The position numbers and the translations under genes are program-made. DNA of 64,000 nucleotides. Origin: Rhizoctonia solani. Lineage: Eukaryota; Basidiomycota; Agaricomycetes; Cantharellales; Ceratobasidiaceae. How positions within the stretch are numbered: position 1 is the stretch's first letter; every line of letters begins with the position of its first letter. The notes under the pieces were generated by a model, which saw only the letters and a program-made list of their open reading frames with translations, searched no databases and had not been told where the DNA came from. This document shows, one piece after another, positions 44,622-55,325 of the stretch. Where the stretch lies: assembly GCF_016906535.1 (NCBI RefSeq), contig NC_057371.1, positions 124,001-188,000 on the forward strand. The letters are read 5' to 3'.

Positions 44622-44828
44622 TCAAAAAGAATGAGCCAGCCCAAAAATTTTGCTCACATGTATCTCCACAAGGAGACTTAGTTTCAATCTAAAATTTTGT
44701 ATATATGTTCTATACTACTGTATCTACAAAATTTACTATTACATTGTAAACAAATTCTCAATTGTGCGGGTGATGCATGAGTGTCATTGATTTGAGCTCA
44801 TGTGGCTCAATCTTTTTGGGCGCAAGTG
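44622..44828 (-). repeat. Tc1 right terminal inverted repeat, 207 bp
   Basis: Reverse complement of 35940-36146 apart from CpG transitions; followed by the TA target duplication. Confidence 0.9.
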
Positions 44829-44830
44829 TA

Positions 44831-45151
44831 TGTGTTGAAGATGAATGTTGTATATAGTTATGCATGACATGGCTGGGTAAACCAAGCAGCATGGCCAAAC
44901 TACATAACCAAAAATGGTCTTACATATTGCTATTATTGCCATTTTAGTACTACTGTTTGGGAGCTACTCAGAATGGCCTGCAGCCACAATGCCAAGCGTA
45001 AACTGACAGACAAACAGACGCCTGGGCCAGGGCCTGAGAGGTGAGTGTGACTCATGGACTGAGTGGGGCATACAAGCTTGACATCCCAGTAACAGGGGAT
45101 GCAGGTGGGAAAAAAGCCACTGAATGTGTTGCTAGAACCATCTGTCAACAG
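44831..45151. other. spacer between Tc1 element and MITE
   Basis: About 320 bp, no gene or repeat recognised. Confidence 0.4.
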
Positions 45152-45931
45152 CATGGTGAACCCCAAAAGTGCAGAAAATCCACATAATGTCCAGATTTTG
45201 CCAGACATCTGCACCTAAAATAGCAGAATCTGCACCTCAACAACACACAGGGGTGAGTTGAGGATGCGGATTCATGGAAAAACTGGTCAGATTTTGCCAA
45301 CACTCCGCATATAACGGGCGATTTTTCACGTTCAGAAAATCCGCACTTTTGGTGTTACAACCCCCTAACATATACCATTCGATTTGCACAATTTTTCTAT
45401 TATTTTTAGTATTTTTTACGGACTCTTTATCTTTACTTTTTCAATCACGTGATCTTGGCGCTTAAAATGCCAAGATGCCAAGCCAAGATGCCGTGCCAAG
45501 GGCGCTTAGGAGAAATCCATGCTTCTGCGCAGCCCGCAGCATGCTTCTTTATGCCCTTCCTTTCTCATGCGCACAGACCATGTAGATAGTGCGCCCTTGT
45601 CTATATATACAGCAGGAAAATTGCTTGGGAACACCAAGTCAATTTTACCTTGTCTCTTACCCATTAGAGAAGGTATCCAGCCAGCTAAGTAGCCGGCCCT
45701 CAGTAGACAGAAGACACTTACCCCCTCACCTTACCTACCACACCTCCAGGCTTCTGGCCCCCTCTGCATTGACAGTAGATAGTTAGTTGTTGCCCTAAGC
45801 AACTTAGTAGTTAGTAGTTAGCCTTACTTAGTTAGATTACATAAGTAGTGTAGTAGTACAGCCTTAAGCGCCCAACCCCCACTAGCAAGTACCCACATTA
45901 CAGTGGTGTACAACATTTGGGGTCCACTGTG
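45152..45931 (+). mobile_element. MITE family 1, copy 3, split by a solo LTR
   Basis: Left part 45152-45352 (201 bp) and right part 45921-45931 (11 bp) sum to 212 bp, the family length. Flanked by CAG on both sides (45149-45151, 45932-45934). The left part has lost most CpG sites present in copy 1. The interruption is a 563 bp solo LTR. Confidence 0.9.
45353..45915 (+). mobile_element. solo LTR, family B, inside the MITE (563 bp)
   Basis: Begins TGTTACAACCCCCTAAC and ends GTGTACAACA, with the 5-bp duplication TTTGG (45348-45352, 45916-45920). Has a CTATATATACAGC TATA-like box near 45600. Same family as 59859-60404 and 61931-62931. Confidence 0.92.
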
Positions 45932-46011
45932 CAGTAAATGGTCAATGCTCACAACAGAGACCTTGAGCACCACCACATTTTCAAAATGTGGCAATCAAGT
46001 TTGCTCCTTGG

Positions 46012-46230
46012 CACTGTGGTGTGATAAGATCCTGAAAATTGGTACATCAGTAAAAGATTCCTTTTTCAGTAGGATATGGTCTGAAAATTACAATGCTAGT
46101 ATGCCTCTCTCAGCATGAATCAGACTATGGAAGAATCAATACCTAAAATCAGTATGTATTGATGTTGACTTCAGCTCAATTCTCACTCAAACACGCGCAC
46201 TGATTCTCAGCATTATAACCTTGTACAGTG
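46012..46230 (+). mobile_element. MITE family 2, copy C (219 bp)
   Basis: Begins CACTGTGGTGTGATAAG and ends TTGTACAGTG; TGG on both sides (3-bp duplication). Very similar to copy B 31 kb away. Confidence 0.88.
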
Positions 46231-46615
46231 TGGGTTAGTATACAGAAGCTTTGAAAGCTTGCCAGCATTACCGACTACGGTAAACGTTCATATTTATATG
46301 GTATTTTGGTCGTCACTCGGGTTTCCCTCTTCCAAATTTAAATTAGATGGTGACATTTTCAAAATTTAGTAGTGCCTGGAGCTCTATGGTCCATGAGTGC
46401 CGGCTTCTTAGCCATGGTGGGACTTCACGGGTTGCGTAACATCACCTCATAGCGAGATATAGGAAGGTTTTTTCGTGGGTTGTATTCACTGATATGTTAA
46501 ACAACCAATTATGATATGAGCAACATAACTACAGATTTTCAAGGCCGGTTCTCAGTTAGCAATCCGATCCGATCCGATCCAACCGTATTACCGTTAAACA
46601 GGAATCTGCTAAGCT
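46231..46615. other. intergenic, short GATCC tandem repeat
   Basis: No gene. At 46563-46579 a 5-bp unit CGATC is repeated about three times. Confidence 0.4.
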
Positions 46616-47641
46616 TTACGGGCAGAAGGTAAGGGTGTCTTATTTGCGAACAGTAAGCGATTTTGCCGCACATAAACAATATTAGACACTTACAGTCTGC
46701 CCTCTTTGAAGCAGGGCATGTGAACAACGCAGTGCCGCTAGATTCATCATATGCATAAACGTATGACCGAGGGCAGCGGTCCTTGAAGTACGAGTAGTAT
46801 TGTACTCCAGAAGGAGGACATGTCTGAGGCGTGCTGTATTGTCCCGAACAACAATTACGGGAGTTAGCTTGATTCCCATCTAGATTGGCGGCGCAAGCAG
46901 ACTGGGTCCGATATAAGAATATGGCCCAGCGAAAAGATCGAGATCATACCTTGCATCCAACTGGGAAGCCAGTAGAATCGAATGGCCCTTTGAGGGGGGC
47001 GGGGCAATCAGGACCAAGGTCAACAGCGCAGTCAGCCACAGGGCAGCTGGCAGTGTTAGTGATGCGCATAGGCAGATTGTAACCATCGACCAGGCTGACT
47101 GTCCCACGTTATGATATGTGAGCCATCAATAAAAGACTGATTGACTGATCACTAACCATCATACCAATCAAGACCATCAGCAGCGTTAAGTGTCCACTCT
47201 GCGACACTAGCCGGGGGCACACCAGTCCCGGTGCGCGAGTCGCACAACAAACCTCCATTGCATCCTCCGCTCAAGCACGAGTTGGGACCTGGGTTCGTCG
47301 AGAAGTTGCAGTTACGGCGGCCCTACAACACGGGTTAAAACGAATAAATATATATGGGACATCACGCACCCAGATACGGCCGGCCTTCCAGTTGTCTGGA
47401 ACGTTGAAGGTGCGCTTAGTGAACGCGGCAGCCTCCCATCCAGTTTCGATCCCAGGAACAGCGTTTCCAACGTTCAAATCAGTCTAAGTCAGTAACAAAA
47501 GTCAGTTCTTGATGATTTCAGGTTAAAGCTCCAGAGACATACAAAGACAGCAGGCCAGATAGTGAATGGGCATGCATTGTATACTGTGAAAGTGCGCCCG
47601 AGGACAGAGCCGAAGAATGCAAGTAATGCGACAGATCTCAT
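46616..47641 (-). CDS. Thaumatin-like protein 4
   Basis: Six exons from ATG 47641 to TAA 46616. Signal peptide MRSVALLAFFGSVLG; FTVYNACPFTIWPAVF; GWEAAAFTKRTFNVPDNWKAG; intron after GRIW; STNPGPNSCLSGGCNGGLLC; VAEWTLNAADGLDWYD; NLPMRITNTASCPVADCAVD; CPPSGVQYYSYFKDRCPRSY; YTLTFCP. Closest to gene 5 in the first two exons. Expected to be secreted; function beyond the fold is unknown. Confidence 0.92.
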
Positions 47642-47699
47642 GGCAGAGGTTCCAGAGATGATTATAAGTTGACGGTGCTGGCCCAAACGCAGGGAAGCA

Positions 47700-47710
47700 C
47701 CTTTTATTCA
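47700..47710 (-). promoter_or_regulatory. TATA-like box of thaumatin-like gene 4
   Basis: TGAATAAAAGG on the minus strand, about 60 bp above the start codon. Confidence 0.5.
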
Positions 47711-48559
47711 CGCTGGCCCAGGCAAACATGCAAGCGAGCAACGAATTTCAGAATACGTCGATCCAGTAGGCACACATCACAAACACCTTCTAGTTGTGCC
47801 AAGCTAAACGAGATAAAATTTATCTAAGCGAGTGAAAAAGACCTTGTCTTTCAACCGGTAAAATTCAAACTGCGTTCAAAGTTAGCACAGTCCATTACTT
47901 TGATAGTCATGCATTGCAAATAGAAATTCCGGTTTGAGGCATGCCAGATATTGACTGAGGGGAATTCTCGTAAGGTTTCGGGCCGGAGGATGGTACATCT
48001 ATGAATTTTTTCGTAGCTCAAGATAGCAACAAGTTATGAGACCATTGAGGGCCTAGTCGTGTTGTGTTGAACTTCTCTGTTCTTGGGGGTCAGCTGGGCC
48101 CAGGCCCAGCTCTTCACGTGATTTATGCGTGAGCCGGTTACCCAGACCAACTAGCTGCTCCTCATGTACGAAGAAATATGCGAACGTGCCCCACTTTATA
48201 AATACAATCTTTCAGTAGATGGTCGTACTATTATTGGGCACACCTATGCCACACTCGTGACCAGTGACCCCGCACTCCCTGTGCACACTACAAATGGAAA
48301 TTCACATTAGACATGGCCGAGAATCCAGTGTGCCAGCTCACGTATCCATGGTAGGTCTATGAGCACATGCTCACCTTAGAGTCGTCATATCGACCCGAGC
48401 TGATCAAGAAGCGGCGACCGAGAGTTCTCGAATGTTATTGTCAACTTATTGAGCATGGGTACTGCAGGATGCCGTGATGGCAGATTCAACTTAAATAATG
48501 AGAAGGAGAAAGTATATTATCTAGCCGATGTATACATGTATTCAAGTCTTTTTGTCCGT
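47711..48559. other. intergenic between thaumatin-like genes 4 and 5
   Basis: About 850 bp, no gene or repeat recognised. Confidence 0.4.
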
Positions 48560-49540
48560 TCAAGGGCAGAAAGTAAGAGTGTCTATATGCAAACTTGTCA
48601 ATCTAATGACCCATAAATTGATGGAGAGCACTCACAATCAGCCTTCTTCGAAGCAGGGCAATTCCACAAGGCTGTGCCGCTTGACTCGTCATAGGCATAG
48701 ACGTAGGACCGTGGGCAAGCATTCTTGAAATACGAGTAGTACTGAACGCCAGAGGGAGGGCAAGTTGCGGGGGTGTTATGGGAGCCGGAGCAACAGTTAC
48801 CGGAATTGGCTTGGTTCCCATCGAGGTTCGCAAAGCAGGCAGACTATGGGTTTAGTGTGAGTGGTCTGTCGGAAGACGGTCACTTCTAGGGACGTACCTT
48901 GCAACCAACTGGGAAGCCACTGCTGTCATAAGGCCCCTTCAAAGGAGCAGGACAGTTTGGCCCAAGATCAACCGCGCACGAGGCGACCTGACATCCAACG
49001 TTGTTGGTGATGCTCATGGGCAAGTTGTATCCATCGACCAAGCTCACTGCACGTCCGAACACGTGTCAAAACATGTGCAACTTACATCCCGGTATTGTTG
49101 ACTCACCATCGTACCAGTCAAGCCCATCAGAGCCGCTGAGGGTCCACTCGGCAACGCTAGCCGGGGGTACACCAGTGCCAGTACGAGAGTCGCACTTGAG
49201 ACCGCCATTGCAACCACCAGTCAGACAGGAATTGGGACCTGGGTTGGTAGCGAAATTGCAGTTGCGGCGTCCCCAAATACGACCAGCCTTCCAGTTGTCG
49301 GGGACGGTGAAAGTACGCTTGGTGTAGGCAGCAGCCTCCCAACCAGTTTCGATAGAAGGAACAGCAGAACCGACGTTGAGATCAGTCTGCAAGCGGAAAT
49401 TAGTGTTGAGCACTATATACGAGTCTCAGTGAACTTACGAAAACAGCAGGCCAGATGGTGAATGGACAGGCGTTGTAGACGGTGAATGTACGCCCGAGAG
49501 CGGAACCAATGAAAGCGAGGAGGACAGCAGACTTGACCAT
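48560..49540 (-). CDS. Thaumatin-like protein 5
   Basis: Five exons from ATG 49540 to TGA 48560. Signal peptide MVKSAVLLAFIGSALG; FTVYNACPFTIWPAVF; GWEAAAYTKRTFTVPDNWKAG followed without an intron by GRRNCNFATNPGPNSC; LTGGCNGGLKCDSRTG; LSGSDGLDWYD; NLPMSITNNVGCQVASC; CPPSGVQYYSYFKNACPRSY; last exon encodes TLTFCP. The intron after GRIW present in genes 2-4 is absent, although the protein is most similar to those, suggesting precise intron loss. A TATTTAAGG box lies near 49610 on the minus strand. Confidence 0.93.
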
Positions 49541-50599
49541 TGTGAAGGAGTTGTAAGCAAGTATGTAGAACTAAGCGTCAGGTGCTGTCTTTGGCCTTAT
49601 GCGATAGCACCTTAAATACTAACTAGATATCGAGTTCTAAGTGAAAGATTTTCTCCGTCTCTCCAAAAATAGCATCAAGCGGCACGGGAAGTTTGGAAGC
49701 TTCGCCAAAATGCAGCATGGATAGAACTCAACAAGCGAGGACAGGCGGGGACGCCGGAAAAGGACACCTATTAACACATGATATTACATGTTTGAACAAG
49801 AAGTGACCATAGGCTGCTTGGGCTCATGAGACAACCAGGATCAAGTCGCTTCAACTAAGCGATCGAAGGCAGTGGGAAACAGAAGCATTCGGGTATTAGA
49901 TAGGTGCATACGCGGTTGAGAGAAAAAACGTTCATATCAAGATTATTTAGAAGTGCATCATGTGGCCGCGTATCACAGGTTCAGTACCAAGTAGACTGCG
50001 GTCTGACCAGTGTCGTGGTCAAGGACAAAACGGCAAGTGCCTTGGTCACGTGGACGTGATCCCAGCATATTTCGAGCGGCCAGCTCGGATCGAGCGTCAA
50101 CCCAGCAATACGCCGTATCTGTTTATCTATTTGTATTATATAATTCGTTTTCAAGGTTGAATATCTCAATCTTTTCCTCATGGCCAGTGTATAGCCCAAA
50201 CCCTACTTGGGATTGTTTAGCAGTTATCCATCGTGCTCGTTTATTTCATGCGGACATATGTCAACACACAACACCAAGCATGAACAAGCTCCTGTCTCAA
50301 TTGAGTATATAAGCTTTCTCGGTCAAGAGTCTTCCAACGACACAATCCCGAAACTTGCAAGTTAATGACGGCTCAAGGTCACTCCTATCACGCTTGGCAC
50401 TCGGGCCTTGAATATCGAAACTTGTGCCTTTAACGAATAACCGATTTGTTGGCGACTGGGGGGCAACCGATAATTAGAGATAGGAAATCGAGCATAATTT
50501 TCTGTTCTTCATGTGCAGATAGTGATTCCCATGTGCGCCACACATTCGTTGAATTCATGAAAAGACACAAACCAAAGATTACCGTACTATCTTATCCAC
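49541..50599. other. intergenic, no gene supported
   Basis: 1 kb upstream of gene 5 and downstream of the pseudogene. Overlapping short frames near 49960-50312 on both strands show no domains. Confidence 0.4.
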
Positions 50600-51563
50600 T
50601 ATCAACCCAAAGCGACTGTTCCAAATATATAACGCTGACCCTGCCTCGACCACCTGATCATAAAGTTGTATCAGGGTTAACTCATAATCAGCGCCGTTTG
50701 AGTCGTCGTAAGGATAAACAAAATAGCGAGGGCAATCATTTTTAAGTATAAATAACATTGGACACGAGAAGAAGGGCAAGTCGCAGGGGGATTTTGATTG
50801 CCAGTGCAACAATTGAGATAATTGACAGGATTTCCGTCAAGATTTGCTATGAAAGCAGACTAGCTATGTATACTTAAGACCCTAAACATATTAGGCTCAA
50901 ACGCATGAGTTCACCTTGCGTCCAGAGACGGTTCTATTTGCATTTATAGACCCCTTGAGTAGGTCGGGACAACTGAGGCTGAGGTTGTCAATAAATTCTT
51001 GAAGTGCACAGCCGACGTTGTTGTAGATCCGCATTGGCAAGTTGAACCCATCCACAAGACTCACTATGCACCCGCTGTGCTTAGTACTTGCCTGAGTCCT
51101 AAGAGTTTTATCTTGAAGTCTATATATCTTACCACCCATACTAGTCATAGGCATCACTCTCGCTTAGTGCTCATTCGACAATGCTGGCTGGCTCGATGCC
51201 AATCCCAGTTTTTGGATCACACCGTAGGCCACCAGTACAACCGCCGGTTAAACATGCGGTTGGTCCGTCCTTATTTACAAAATTTCATCCAGTGCGTCCC
51301 CGAATGCAGCCAGGCTTCCATTTATCGGGGACGATGAAAGAAAGTTTCGAACCGGACAAAGCCTCCCAGTCGGTTTCAATCATGGGAATAGTCGTGCCGA
51401 TAATGAGGTCGATCTGAGTAAAACAATAGATATAGACCAAACCTGGTGAGCCGTGAATGCTCACGAACAAAGCTAGTCAAATAGTGTGTGGATGTGCGCT
51501 ATGTGCGGTGAATGTGAGGCCTAGGCAATAACCAGTCAAGGCAAGAAACAAAACAGGGATCAT
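50600..51563 (-). pseudogene. Thaumatin-like pseudogene (copy 6)
   Basis: From ATG 51563 (MIPVLFLALTGYCLGLTFTA) the family blocks are recognisable but broken: the Trp of the FTIWP motif is a TGA; a stop follows GRTG where Cys is expected; another replaces the Trp of the AEWTL motif; more stops occur near 51150. VSLVDGFNLPMRIYNNVG is kept; the CPPSG...YAYDESSG region is frameshifted near 50735; the donor of the last intron reads ATGAGT instead of GTGAGT. Several lesions are G-to-A changes on the coding strand. A TATAAAAG box still stands at 51627-51636. Same gene order and orientation as neighbours. Confidence 0.9.
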
Positions 51564-51626
51564 ATTTCTGATACTCGAAGTACTATAGAATAATGAATGT
51601 CGATGAACTCTTGGGTCGAATATTCA

Positions 51627-51636
51627 CTTTTATATT
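51627..51636 (-). promoter_or_regulatory. TATA box of the thaumatin-like pseudogene
   Basis: AATATAAAAG on the minus strand, 64 bp above the former start codon. Confidence 0.5.
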
Positions 51637-52560
51637 GGGTTACCCATGAGAACGTAGCCGCGGGTGCTCAAACATAGTCGAGAATATTATCACATCGTAT
51701 GGGCAGCGCCGTCAACGCGCATACATTAAATAGAGCCAGCCCGAGAGCTCAATGCTATGGCCAACTCATAGCTTTACCGGCGGAAATATTTCTATAGATA
51801 TATCAGGGTTCTAGTGGGTAGACTCGCAACGATTAGCCGGTCGGGGGTGTCGGGCGACAGAAGAGGTCGGGTAGCCCATATGCCAGAACAGTAGCAACCC
51901 TTGAAGATGATTTTTACTTTGAACCATGATTGTGAATATACAGCTAATACTTTTGTATATGAAGCCTTCATGATTGCGGGTGACTAAGTGCGGGTGCGCC
52001 TGCTCAAATCAATTGCAATGGCTACGTGGAGGTTTTCATTAGAGACCCGAGGTAAACTGAAGCTGGAGGCAAGAAAAGCCGCTGCCGCATTATCAAAAAG
52101 AGTGATAACCCACTCAGGAGGGTAGGATAGCGATGTGTGAAATATTTTTTGGAATGTCAGCAGTCGCAGAAAATAAACTGTATGGAGTTCTGGTATAGTT
52201 CTCTTGCCATCGTTTACTACGTAATCCCGACTGAGAACTATGCCAACGATAATAGTAACGTATCATTCATCGTTTCCCCCTGAATGATAGCGCTAGGAGA
52301 TACCTACAACTAAGAACCAAAGGGCAAGCTACTGCGTTCGACTCCGTATATCAATCATTTTGTAATTGCCCAAATGATTTAGATACACTCACTCAGAGAT
52401 TTGGGTTCATGCGCATATACCTACCCGATTCGTCACCCCAGATCATCTTACTCTTAATACCGACCCTTGAGTTTAAAATCATATGGATTGTATACAATTA
52501 ATACATAGCATGCTCAGGAGCGTATATCTAGCAAGCAGGGAGCTCGAAGGAGCTTTAATT
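51637..52560. other. intergenic, nothing recognised
   Basis: About 920 bp without open frames of note. Confidence 0.4.
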
Positions 52561-53543
52561 TCATGGGCAGAACGTTACAGTATCTGTATTTCAACCCATC
52601 AGCAATTTTCCAAAAAATGAAGGCTGAACAAGTCAACTTACAGTCGGCCTTCTTTGAGGAAGGGCACGTCCACAACGCAGTACCGCTCGACTCGTCATAA
52701 ACGTAGACGTACGACTTTGGGCAAGGATTCTTAAAGTAAGAATAATATTCGACTCCGGATGGCGGGCAAGTCGAAGGCTTAGCGAATCCACCGGTGCAGC
52801 AACTTGATGAATCGCTTGGGGGACTGAGTTGTGCTAGGCAAGCAGACTGGAAAACGAAAGAAAATTAATATAGAGCACAGGGAAATTGCATAGCGTTTTT
52901 ACCTTACAAGCAGCGACACTTCCATTTGAATCCAAAGGTCCCCTGAGAGCCTCAGGACAATCCTTGTTTAGATTCACGGTACATTCGGCAACTCCGCACC
53001 CGCCAGTGTTGGAAATACGCATAGGCAGGTTGAATCCATCGACCAAACTCACTATCTCCCCACTTCATAAATAGCCAATCTTTGCGAGCAACTATACTTA
53101 CCATCCGTAAAGTCGGACCCTCCAGTATCACCCAACGTAAATTCGGCAAAGGTGACAGGTGGGAGGCCGACTCCCGTTCTTCCGTCGCACACCAGCCCAC
53201 CGTTACATCCGCCTGTGAGACATGAATTTATACCAGCAGGTGTCTTTGAGAAATCGCACTGGGTACGACCCCAGATGCGTCCAACCTTCCAGTTATCGGG
53301 GACATTAAATGAACGTTTTGAGTATGCCGGCGCTTCCCACCCATTTTCGATCGCAGGAACGGCGGAGCCAACGCTCAGATCAGTCTAACGCACGAAAACG
53401 ATTGTGGATAAGCACGGAATAAAAATTAGTTGGCAGAAACCTACGAAGATAGCAGGCCAGATGGTAAATGGACACGCGTTATAGACGGTAAATGTGCGGC
53501 CGAGGGCAGAACCAGCGATAGCAAGGAGAACTGCAGTTTTCAT
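52561..53543 (-). CDS. Thaumatin-like protein 7
   Basis: Five exons from ATG 53543 to TGA 52561. Signal peptide MKTAVLLAIAGSALG; FTVYNACPFTIWPAIF; GWEAPAYSKRSFNVPDNWKVG and GRTQCDFSKTPAGINSC in one exon (no GRIW intron); LTGGCNGGLVCDGRTG; FAEFTLGDTGGSDFTD; NLPMRISNTGGCGVAECTVN; STCPPSGVEYYSYFKNPCPK; YTVTFCP. The GYAECTVN/GVAECTVN and FAEFTL blocks ally it with gene 1, so genes 1 and 7 form one subgroup and 2-5 another. Confidence 0.92.
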
Positions 53544-53613
53544 ATTTTAAGTTGGTGTACAAGGTCGTACGGAAATGTTTTAAATATTGCTCGACATACT
53601 GCACCGGACTATG

Positions 53614-53622
53614 CTTTATATA
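53614..53622 (-). promoter_or_regulatory. TATA box of thaumatin-like gene 7
   Basis: TATATAAAG on the minus strand, about 71 bp above the start codon. Confidence 0.6.
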
Positions 53623-54262
53623 CGTCCCTTGCGAGTCAATTTTGATCGATCCATGCTCATGACCAGGCATTTGTTAGCTTCGCCGAAGACCGTAGGCCTG
53701 TGGTCCGAGTGGGAATCTTGCTACCCGTGCAGTTTACAAAACAAGGCAAACTCGGTGTCGGTTCTGTAAAAGGGCGTTAAGTTATCCATGGCCATCCCAG
53801 CTCCCATAATAGTTGGGTATAAGCTACTTCTTACTCGAATCAACTCGCTTCGGTTGCCCGATCGGGCAAGTCGGCCAGAGAACAGTTCGGTTGTTGAACA
53901 CAGCGTTCGGTTACGCGATAGAACTCACACAGCAAGCGTTGTCAAGTAGTTCCGTGTTGGGTGTTACGAGGGGGCAGCAACCTGATGGTTAAACAGCATG
54001 ATACTTCCTTAGGTAGATGAGATAGAGACACCCACCGACTGCTTAGTAATGTCATTGGCGCCACGATAACTTTTTCGTCAATAGCTTAGGTAGTACTGCA
54101 TCGATCATAGTGTAATATCTTAGGGAAACACGCCGATCGTATACAGCGACTATCACTATAAGATTGTACATCATTAATCGGGCGTACAAAGACCATACAT
54201 CATAACGAAAATGTCCACATTCGAAGAGTCTAAAGTTCGTAGATCTACTGTCTTGGTGGTGT
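53623..54262. other. intergenic, nothing recognised
   Basis: 3' flank of the GPI-protein gene and upstream flank of gene 7; no feature identified. Confidence 0.4.
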
Positions 54263-55254
54263 TTAGAGGACAAGCACCACAAAAGAAGCGACTCCAGTGA
54301 GGAGCGCGGCAGCGGACCAGGACCCAACGGACGAGAGGGCCCCGTTGGAAGATCCTTGTGTGGCACTATTGGCAGACTCGACGATTCCGGAGGGGGTAGT
54401 TCCATCTACAGCAAATCCTTTAGCACGGTAATAGGGATCATGGGTGTTTTGACATACCAGTATAGCTGCTACCGCATTGTCCGGCGACGGTGTTGTCCCA
54501 AGTACCTCGGTTGGCATCGTTGAGATGGGGGCGGATCAAGGCATAGGCAGCCTTGGTGCAATCGGTGCAAGTCACGTTTGCAGGAACTTCCGTGGTAGTG
54601 GAGACAAGCCTTGGGAGGACGGTTTCGATAGTGTTCTTGCTCAACGGTTGGCCTAACCAGTTCTCAATGCTTTGCAGAGTCGAAGTCACGCACAGAGAAT
54701 CGCCACTAGCCAACACAATTAACGAGATTTTCTCGAAACTCCAAATCAACTCACTTCTTCAAGCAAGCAACTTGGCGCCCAACAGGATACCACTCCTTCA
54801 CGTACTCGCTAATGTCTTGCCAAGTACCGGTGGTAACGCCGGCAGAATTCAAATCGCTCGAGCATCCGGTTGTAATGTTCGAGATCAGTGTGTCAATAGT
54901 CCCGTTTGTGCACGCCGGTTGAGCGCAAGTCTAACCATTTTAAGATTATTTACTATTGTGAGCTTTGTGTAAAATATGATTGGCTTACCGTCGTCAGCCA
55001 GTTGTTGATGGGAGAAACGAGGCTATCGTTGGAGTTGGTTAGAGCAATATTGATGAGGCCTGAGATACCAAGGCATTCTGCGCCGGGGCCCGTCAACACG
55101 GAAGCAGCGGTCGCTTGGCATGACGAGCTTAGACTACAATTTTATTGTCAGCAAATTAAATATTTACGAGTTTTGATCCAACTCGCCCAGTCAAACTCTG
55201 GGCAGAAGAGCCAACGACGGCGGCAGCGACGACAAGTCCGGTTGTGAAAATCAT
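54263..55254 (-). CDS. secreted Cys-containing protein, probable GPI anchor
   Basis: Spliced minus-strand gene from ATG 55254 to a stop at 54263. Signal peptide MIFTTGLVVAAAVVGSSA; then CQATAASVLTGPGAECLGIS, TCAQPACTNGTIDTLISNI, CSSDLNSAGVTTG, YVKEWYPVGRQVACLKK, LCVTSTLQSIENWLG, NVTCTDCTKAAYALIRPH, QCGSSY, and a C-terminal Ser/Gly-rich stretch followed by a hydrophobic end AAALLTGVASFVVLVL, as in GPI-anchored proteins. The arrangement of paired Cys is seen in a widespread basidiomycete family of unknown function (DUF7729-like; assignment from memory of the pattern, not verified). Likely wall or plasma-membrane located. Confidence 0.75.
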
Positions 55255-55314
55255 AATTATTGATCTAGTCGTTGTGCGGGAGGAGTATAACTTCGAGGGT
55301 CTTGGTTGCCGTGG

Positions 55315-55325
55315 TTTTATATACC
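55315..55325 (-). promoter_or_regulatory. TATA box of the GPI-protein gene
   Basis: GGTATATAAAA on the minus strand, about 61 bp above the start codon. Confidence 0.6.

Larger units (their letters stand above)
35940..44828 (+). mobile_element. Tc1/mariner transposon, interrupted by nested LTR elements
   Basis: Ends CACTTGCGCCCAAAAAGATT in inverted orientation, flanked by TA on both sides (35938-35939, 44829-44830), the Tc1/mariner hallmark. Terminal inverted repeats are 207 bp. Inside are two pieces of a Tc1-like transposase, separated by about 7 kb of LTR-element DNA. Without the insertions the element would be about 1.8 kb. The transposase is inactivated by stop codon, frameshift and loss of catalytic acids. 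Confidence 0.9.
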
